In this document: positions 59,525-64,000 of the stretch, piece after piece
Layout of the letters: the number at the start of each line of letters is the position of its first letter
Numbering within the stretch: the first letter of the stretch is position 1
NCBI RefSeq assembly: GCF_014191985.1
Contig: NZ_JACHXI010000015.1
Location: 39,607-103,606, forward strand
Origin: Azomonas macrocytogenes
GTDB taxonomy: Bacteria > Pseudomonadota > Gammaproteobacteria > Pseudomonadales > Pseudomonadaceae
Reading direction: 5' to 3'
DNA length: 64,000 nt
Translations under genes and position numbers: made by a program
Notes under the pieces: model-generated
What the model saw: the letters and a program-made list of their open reading frames with translations, nothing else
The model's database searches: none
What the model was told of the DNA's origin: nothing

Positions 59525-61576
59525 ATGAACGCCGTCCTGAAAACCGAGATCGCCGCCATCGAAACCGCCGCACCGCTGGAAATGGCCGACCCGTCCAAGA
59601 ACCTGATTCTGGTTCCGCTCTCGCAGTTGCTGCCGCGCCGCTCCAAGCGCAACGCCCGCAAGATGCCGCGCCTGTCCATCCCCGAACTGGCCGCGAGCAT
59701 TGCCCGCATCGGCCTGCTGCAAAACCTGATCGTCATCCTTTGCGCCGATGGCGAGGCTTACGAGGTGGTGGCCGGTGATCGCCGCTTGACCGCCTTGAAG
59801 CTGCTGGCGAAGAAGAACCGCATCCCCGCCGACTACGAAGTGCCGTGCCTGCTGGTGCCCGATGCTTCGGCCCGCACTGTCAGCCTCGCGGAAAACCTGA
59901 TGCGCGAGCAGATGCACCCCGCCGACCAGTTCGAGGCGTTCGCCGCGCTGGTCAAGGAAGGCCGGCCCATCGAGGACATTGCCGCCGACTTCGGCGTGTC
60001 CCCGCTGGTGGTGCAGCGCCGCTTGAAGCTCGCCCACATCGCGCCGCGCCTGATGACCGATTACCGCGCCGGAACCGTCACGCTGGAACAGTTGATGGCC
60101 TTGACCATCACTGACGACCACGCCGCGCAGGAAGCCGCGTTCTACGCTGCGCCGGACTGGCAGCGCAGCCCGTCCAAGTTGCGCGAGCGCCTGACCGAGC
60201 GCGAAATCGACGCCACGCACGCGCTGGTGCGCTTTGTCGGGCTGGACACCTACCGGCAGGCAGGCGGCGGCATCCGCCGCGACCTGTTCGCCGAAGGCGA
60301 TGCCGGAACCTACCTCACCGATACCGCAGTGCTGGAAACGCTGGTGCGCGACAAGCTGGCAACGCTGGCCGAGGACGTGCGCGCCGAAGGATGGGCATGG
60401 GTGGAGGCCGTGCCGCATCTGGCCTACGAGGAACGGCAGGCGTTCCAGAACGCCCCGCGCCACCGCCGCGAGCCGACCACCCGCGAGGCACGCCGCATCG
60501 CCTCGCTGGAAACCCGCCTCGAAAAGATCGACGCCGAACTGGAAGAAGCCTGCGACGCCGAGGACGAGGCCAAGGCCGAGAAACTGGAACAGCGGCGCGA
60601 TCAGGTGGTCGGCGAACTGCAAGACGCGGAGGACGTCTTACAAGGCTATGCCCCCGAGGTGCGCGAGGTGGCCGGTGCCATCGTCACCATCGACCGCAAC
60701 GGCGAGGCCGTCATTCATCGCGGCCTGCTGCAGGAAGCCGAGGCCAAGGCGCTGCGCACGCTGGAAAAGCTGCGGCGCGGTTTCGGCAGCACCGAAGTCG
60801 AAGCCACCAACGACGAGCACGAGGACGCCGACGACGCGCCCAAGGCCGCGAGCGTGTCCGACCGGCTGGCACAGCGATTGAGCGCCCACCGCACCGCCGC
60901 GCTGCAAATCGAAGTGGCCCGGCATCCACACGTCGCGCTGGCCGCGCTGGTGCATGGCATGGTGCAGACCGTCTTGCAGGAAAGCCACTACGGCCACGAC
61001 CTGCCGCTGGGCGTGAGCTTGAAACTGCAAGACCGGCTGGAAGGCATGGCCTCGGACTGGCCGGAATCGCCCGCCGCCGTGGCGCTGCGCGAGCTGCAAC
61101 AGGTGGCGGGCGAAGCCTTGCCGGAGGACAGCGCCGAACTGTTCGCCGCACTGCTGGCGAAGTCGCAAGACGAACTGGTGCGCCTGCTGGCCGTGTGCGT
61201 GGCTTCCACGGTGGACGTGGTGACGCCTCGCGCCACGGTGCAGCAACCCGGCGAGGAACTGGCGCAGGCCGTCGGCCTCGACATGGCCGCATGGTGGAAG
61301 CCAACCGCAGAAGGCTACTTCAAGCACGTTTCCAAGGCCGTGATTCTGGATGCCGTGGGCGCGTTTGCACCGGAATCCGTCACCCGACTGGCGAAGCTCA
61401 AGAAGGCCGATATTGCCAGCGAAGCCGAGCGGCTGGCCGATGGCAAGGGCTGGATGCCCGCCATCTTCAAGGTTGAAGGCCCGCAGGATGCCGCGCAGGA
61501 GGCAGGCCCGGAGCAGGAAACCCCGGACGATACCGAAGCAATGGCGGATGAACCTGCCGAGGCACTGGCCGCTTGA
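59525..61576 (+). CDS. ParB/RepB/Spo0J family partition protein
   Basis: 683 residues from ATG 59525 (ATAGGAGTTATCACC before it). N-terminal ParB nuclease-like domain: VPLSQLLPRRSKRNARKM, GLLQNLIVILCADG, VVAGDRRLTALKLLAKK, then LAENLMREQMHPADQFEAFAALV and a helix-turn-helix (IEDIAADFGVSPLVVQRRLKLAHI). The long C-terminal region has a coiled coil (LETRLEKIDAELEEACDAEDEA) and an ICE-specific domain. It is much larger than chromosomal ParB (about 290). It probably helps stable maintenance or transfer; no ParA is visible in the window. Confidence 0.92.
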   Translation: MNAVLKTEIAAIETAAPLEMADPSKNLILVPLSQLLPRRSKRNARKMPRLSIPELAASIARIGLLQNLIVILCADGEAYEVVAGDRRLTALKLLAKKNRIPADYEVPCLLVPDASARTVSLAENLMREQMHPADQFEAFAALVKEGRPIEDIAADFGVSPLVVQRRLKLAHIAPRLMTDYRAGTVTLEQLMALTITDDHAAQEAAFYAAPDWQRSPSKLRERLTEREIDATHALVRFVGLDTYRQAGGGIRRDLFAEGDAGTYLTDTAVLETLVRDKLATLAEDVRAEGWAWVEAVPHLAYEERQAFQNAPRHRREPTTREARRIASLETRLEKIDAELEEACDAEDEAKAEKLEQRRDQVVGELQDAEDVLQGYAPEVREVAGAIVTIDRNGEAVIHRGLLQEAEAKALRTLEKLRRGFGSTEVEATNDEHEDADDAPKAASVSDRLAQRLSAHRTAALQIEVARHPHVALAALVHGMVQTVLQESHYGHDLPLGVSLKLQDRLEGMASDWPESPAAVALRELQQVAGEALPEDSAELFAALLAKSQDELVRLLAVCVASTVDVVTPRATVQQPGEELAQAVGLDMAAWWKPTAEGYFKHVSKAVILDAVGAFAPESVTRLAKLKKADIASEAERLADGKGWMPAIFKVEGPQDAAQEAGPEQETPDDTEAMADEPAEALAA

Positions 61577-61637
61577 CCCGCGCCGAAGGCAAGCGCCCGG
61601 CCTCGACCGGGGCGCTTCGCTGCAAGGAGAAGCCCCC

Positions 61638-61847
61638 ATGACCCGCACCACCACCAGCCGCCCACGCATGGCGGCGATCTACGCCCCCGGCACGGTACGC
61701 GCCCGTCGCTGGCACGGCGAAGGCGACGTGCGCGGCTACCGCCCGCCCTCGGGCTGGTCGGCCCGCGCAGACCTCACCGACATTCACCCCATCACGGGCC
61801 GCGCCTTGCCGCGTGCCGTGTGGTGGCTCATCGAGACGAAGGATTAA
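61638..61847 (+). CDS. Small conserved-type hypothetical protein (69 aa)
   Basis: 69 residues starting MTRTTTSRPRMAAIYAPGTV, SD AAGGAGAAGCCCCC. Basic and compact, with RARRWHGEGDVRGYRPPSGWSARADLTDIHPITGRALPRAVWWLIE. It follows the parB-like gene by 61 bp in the same direction and so belongs to that transcript. No domain recognised. Confidence 0.65.
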   Translation: MTRTTTSRPRMAAIYAPGTVRARRWHGEGDVRGYRPPSGWSARADLTDIHPITGRALPRAVWWLIETKD

Positions 61848-61858
61848 CCGCGTTCAGT

Positions 61859-61930
61859 ACCGCGCCCAGGCCGTTCCGTCCTGGGCGCGGTGAAACGCAA
61901 AAATCCGGGCGCGGCAGTGGCCGCGCCCGG
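61859..61930. terminator. Two strong hairpins between convergent genes
   Basis: ACCGCGCCCAGG/CCTGGGCGCGGT (61859-61870 and 61880-61891), then CCGGGCGCGGC/GCCGCGCCCGG (61905-61915 and 61920-61930). They separate the parB transcript from the convergent acetyltransferase gene and could stop transcription from both sides; A-run before the second favours the leftward transcript. Confidence 0.65.
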
Positions 61931-61978
61931 TGTTCAAGGCCAACAGTCGAATCAGAACGCCGCCGCCTTCGCGGTGGC

Positions 61979-62497
61979 TCAGGCGGCGGCGTTGAAGGCA
62001 TCGCTGTAGCGCGCGATGCCTTCCGGCGCTGGCCCATGCAGGGCCAGCGCAATAAAGTAGCCGGGCGGCACGCCCGGCAGTTGCAGGCCCGCATGGGCCT
62101 GAAAACCAAAGCGCCCGTAGTACGCGGGATCGCCCAGCAGCACACAACCAGCGGCCCGCATCGCCCGCAGTTCAGACAGCGCCTGTTCCATCAGGCGCGA
62201 GCCGATGCCGTGCCCTTGCCTTTGCGGCAAGACGGAGATCGGCCCCAACTCGTACCAGCCATCCGCCTTTCGCCCTTGGTCGTCGGTGATCGTGACGAGG
62301 GACAATGCGACGTGGCCGACGATCTGCCCATGTTCCTCGGCCACGATGGAAAGCGTCAGTTCATTGGCTGCACGCAAGGCACGCACGATGAATTGCTCGG
62401 TGTGGCTGGTGTGAGGCGCATCGGCGAAAGCGGCCGTCGTGACGGCTTCGATGGCAGCGATGTCGTCCGGGGCTTCGTGTCGTAGCTGGAGGGTCAT
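61979..62497 (-). CDS. GNAT family N-acetyltransferase, YhbS-like
   Basis: 172 residues from ATG 62497. MTLQLRHEAPDDIAAIEAVT, LSIVAEEHGQIVGHVALS, and GWYELGPISVLPQRQGHGIGSRLMEQAL with the acetyl-CoA loop RQGHGIGSRL; LLGDPAYYGRFGFQAHAGL is typical of YhbS-type enzymes. Substrate unknown. It is the only gene of this stretch on the minus strand and has repeat modules on its upstream side, so it is probably a cargo insertion into the backbone. Confidence 0.9.
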   Translation of the reverse strand: MTLQLRHEAPDDIAAIEAVTTAAFADAPHTSHTEQFIVRALRAANELTLSIVAEEHGQIVGHVALSLVTITDDQGRKADGWYELGPISVLPQRQGHGIGSRLMEQALSELRAMRAAGCVLLGDPAYYGRFGFQAHAGLQLPGVPPGYFIALALHGPAPEGIARYSDAFNAAA

Positions 62498-63313
62498 GGG
62501 CTTGTCTTGGATTCCTTCCTGAAAATATAGAACGGCTTGGGCGTGTCGGCGCGCAGCGCCGCCGGGCTTTCGGGCTGCGCCCCGTGCTTCGTGCCGAATC
62601 ACGGCCATTCGGCTTCAATCCCTTACGCCTTCGCGCCTGCGGCGCTGCGCGCTTCGCTTGCCTCCAAGGGAAAGCCCTGCGGGCTATCCCCGCCGCGCGC
62701 AGCTTGGCGCCCCTCGATGCGGCCGAACCGGCTGCGCCGGATCGGCCCGACCAGCGCCCCGCCGCGATGGGCGGGGCACTGGCGAACACGCTGGCGCTTG
62801 CTGCGACAGGTTGTGCAGGTGCGTGCCGTCCTCAACGCTGGCGGCTCCTGCCCATCACGTCACGAAGGACGGTTCACGGACAACCCGCCCGGCATCGCTA
62901 TGGAGCTTCCACGCCACGCCTCAAGACCGGCACCGCAAGGTGCGGCAGGGGCGTTCTCGCCTGTCGTCGGGTGGTTGACCTGTCCCGCGTCAGGAAGCGC
63001 ACCGGGGAAGCCTTCGGGCGGGGATGCCGAGTCGGCCCCATCTCCTTTCGGAGCGGTTCGGCCCAAGGCGTCCTTGTCTCGTTGTGAATCCTGGCGGGGG
63101 CGCGGCTGCGCCTCGGGCTTCATGGCTGCAACCGTCCGGCGAAAACAATTTCCCCGCCGCTGCGCGGCTTCCTCGCGCAGCAAATTCTTTTCGCCTTCCG
63201 GTTCTCCACTGCGTTGCGACCGCAAGCGGTGCAGCCCGCCCGTCCCTCGCCGGCCGGATCACAACAAGGACGCGATGGGCGCGAACCTTGTTCAACCGAA
63301 AGGAGAAAGCATC
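62498..63313. other. Long GC-rich leader before DUF736 gene
   Basis: About 815 bp with no supported gene. Contains the block shared with 56371-56416 (at 62571-62616), module M2 copy 2 (62632-62749), and a 30-bp hairpin (62752-62781) whose inverted copy lies after the DUF736 gene. Confidence 0.6.
62632..62749. repeat. Intergenic module M2, copy 2
   Basis: Matches 57922-58038 block by block, with differences mostly at the CCCCGCGATG/GCGCGCAG segment. Same orientation relative to the backbone genes. Confidence 0.8.
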
Positions 63314-63664
63314 ATGGCCAACATCGGCACCTTCACCACCGACAAAGAGGGCTTCACCGGCACGCTTCGCACCCTGACGCTCAACGTCAAGGTCAAGCTG
63401 GTTCCCAACGACAAGGGCAGCAGCGAGAACGCCCCCGACTTCCGCCTCCAGGCCGCCGGCCACGACATCGGCGCGGCGTGGAACAAGACCAGCGAGGCCG
63501 GGCGGGAATACAAGTCCGTGACCCTCGACGATCCTTCGTTCCCGGCTCCGGTCTATGCCCGCCTGATCGAAGGCGAGGACGGCACGCACGACCTGGTCTG
63601 GTCGCGCAGCAAGCCCCAGGCGGCGTAACCGCCGCAGCGCCCCGCCCATCGCGGCGGGGCACTG
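62752..63664. repeat. Inverted 30-bp hairpins bracketing the DUF736 gene
   Basis: 62752-62781 and 63635-63664 are inverted copies with two mismatches. Each is itself a hairpin (GCCCCGCC, 6-nt loop, GGCGGGGC) and the loop reads GCGATG in one and CATCGC in the other. Confidence 0.75.
63314..63628 (+). CDS. DUF736 family protein
   Basis: 104 residues from ATG 63314, SD GAAAGGAGAAAGCATC. Reads [39 protein letters not shown] and [22 protein letters not shown] ([16 protein letters not shown]). Small, soluble, beta-rich. The family is found on ICEs and plasmids of proteobacteria close to transfer genes; function unknown. Confidence 0.93.
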   Translation: MANIGTFTTDKEGFTGTLRTLTLNVKVKLVPNDKGSSENAPDFRLQAAGHDIGAAWNKTSEAGREYKSVTLDDPSFPAPVYARLIEGEDGTHDLVWSRSKPQAA

Positions 63665-63691
63665 TGCTGCTGTTCGCAGCACATCACCACG

Positions 63692-63985
63692 TCACGCGCG
63701 CGGCTTCGCCGCGTCGCGTTCCTTCAACACCGCCTCCAGCTCCTGGCGCACCTGCGCCAGCAGCTCGTCGGCCTTGTGCGGGCTGTCGCCCGCGTAGGCG
63801 AGCGTCAGCAGCGTGAGCGGGTGAATCTCCATCACCTCGCACAGCTCGGCCAGCTTGTGCAGGGTCGGGCTTTTGAGGTCGCGTTCGAGGGTGCTCATAT
63901 AGGTGCGGCTGTTCACGTAAGAGAAGGCATACTGGCTCCAGCAACGCGCCTATCTAAGTATCTACATCGCCTTAGCCAAGGACAT
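63692..63985 (-). pseudogene. XRE-family regulator with two in-frame amber codons
   Basis: From ATG 63985 the frame reads MSLAKAM, TAG, ILR, TAG, then ARCWSQYAFSYVNSRTYMST and LERDLKSPTLHKLAELCEVM. This is a normal XRE helix-turn-helix domain (WSQ.AFA...RTY.S.LER) broken only by two TAG codons at 63962-63964 and 63950-63952. A GTG at 63916 could start a protein lacking the first half of the DNA-binding domain. The C-terminus is a helical tail (ADELLAQVRQELEAVLKERD). Either a recent pseudogene or a product needing amber readthrough. Confidence 0.7.
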
Positions 63986-64000
63986 CCAAGCCGACACCGA

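Larger units (their letters stand above)
49097..64000. mobile_element. Integrative element in tRNA-Leu carrying an arsenic operon (left part)
   Basis: GC-rich block with integrase next to the tRNA-Leu fragment, DUF1016 nuclease, arsenic cargo, RadC, DUF932, ParB-like, DUF736 and an XRE-type regulator remnant. This backbone resembles the first module of proteobacterial ICEs of the Tn4371/ICEclc type, in which maintenance genes precede transfer genes. Long GC-rich intergenic repeats separate the backbone genes. The right end lies outside the window. Confidence 0.85.

Noticed and set aside
59366..60622. 418-residue minus-strand frame
   Set aside because: Shadow of the ParB-like gene, which has clear domains on the plus strand.

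Overview
This is a gammaproteobacterial chromosome segment, almost certainly Pseudomonadaceae. The evidence is an algU-mucA-mucB locus divergent from nadB and next to sdhE/ygfX, ygfZ and an HDOD gene; a moxR-DUF58-tgpA operon; mltF2-like, greB, ybbA/ybbP-like and tesA genes; lptF/lptG; and two lpxO-type hydroxylases. The core is of moderate GC and is interrupted by islands of clearly different composition.

Layout. (1) 1-4042: AT-rich integrated element with a tyrosine integrase, several unknown small genes and a primase/helicase-like gene running off the left edge. It sits against a broken tRNA-Gly (only the 5' part is present). (2) 4.1-6.8 kb: core genes, including two crotonase-family enzymes. 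(3) 7.2-10.9 kb: GC-rich insert with a TetR regulator, a DJ-1/PfpI protein, an aldehyde dehydrogenase and two gene remnants (DUF1330 and Old Yellow Enzyme). A shared 14-bp operator lies before the regulator and the DJ-1 gene. (4) 11.3-37.6 kb: mostly intact core. It covers ung to nadB; the envelope-stress sigma factor AlgU with its anti-sigma partners; TgpA-type envelope proteins; ABC export; a thioesterase followed by a MITE-like repeat; a four-gene lipid operon ending in lpxO; and lptFG. (5) 37.9-41.4 kb: tRNA genes (fMet, Glu, Gly) mixed with decayed phage, recombinase, toxin and IS fragments. (6) 41.4-45.0 kb: a decayed SPI-7/PFGI-1-type ICE remnant in which traD is fused by deletion to virB4. 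(7) 45.2-48.6 kb: two tandem GH13 alpha-glucosidase-like genes. (8) 49.1-64 kb: a GC-rich integrative element in a tRNA-Leu gene, with integrase, a DUF1016 nuclease, a six-gene arsenic operon, RadC, DUF932, a ParB-like protein, DUF736 and a broken XRE regulator.

The most interesting system is the arsenic operon (51.7-56.3 kb). It combines ArsR, an ArsI-type C-As lyase, a thioredoxin-type ArsC, an ACR3 pump, an uncharacterised circularly permuted ATP-grasp enzyme, and a fused ArsC-ArsN2 protein. The last three genes overlap by 4 bp each. The whole cassette lies between 40-bp direct repeats (one mismatch), which suggests modular exchange. The same element carries several families of long GC-rich intergenic repeats placed as leaders before backbone genes.

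Coordinates were derived by hand from the sequence. Family assignments rest on remembered motifs; no database search was run.
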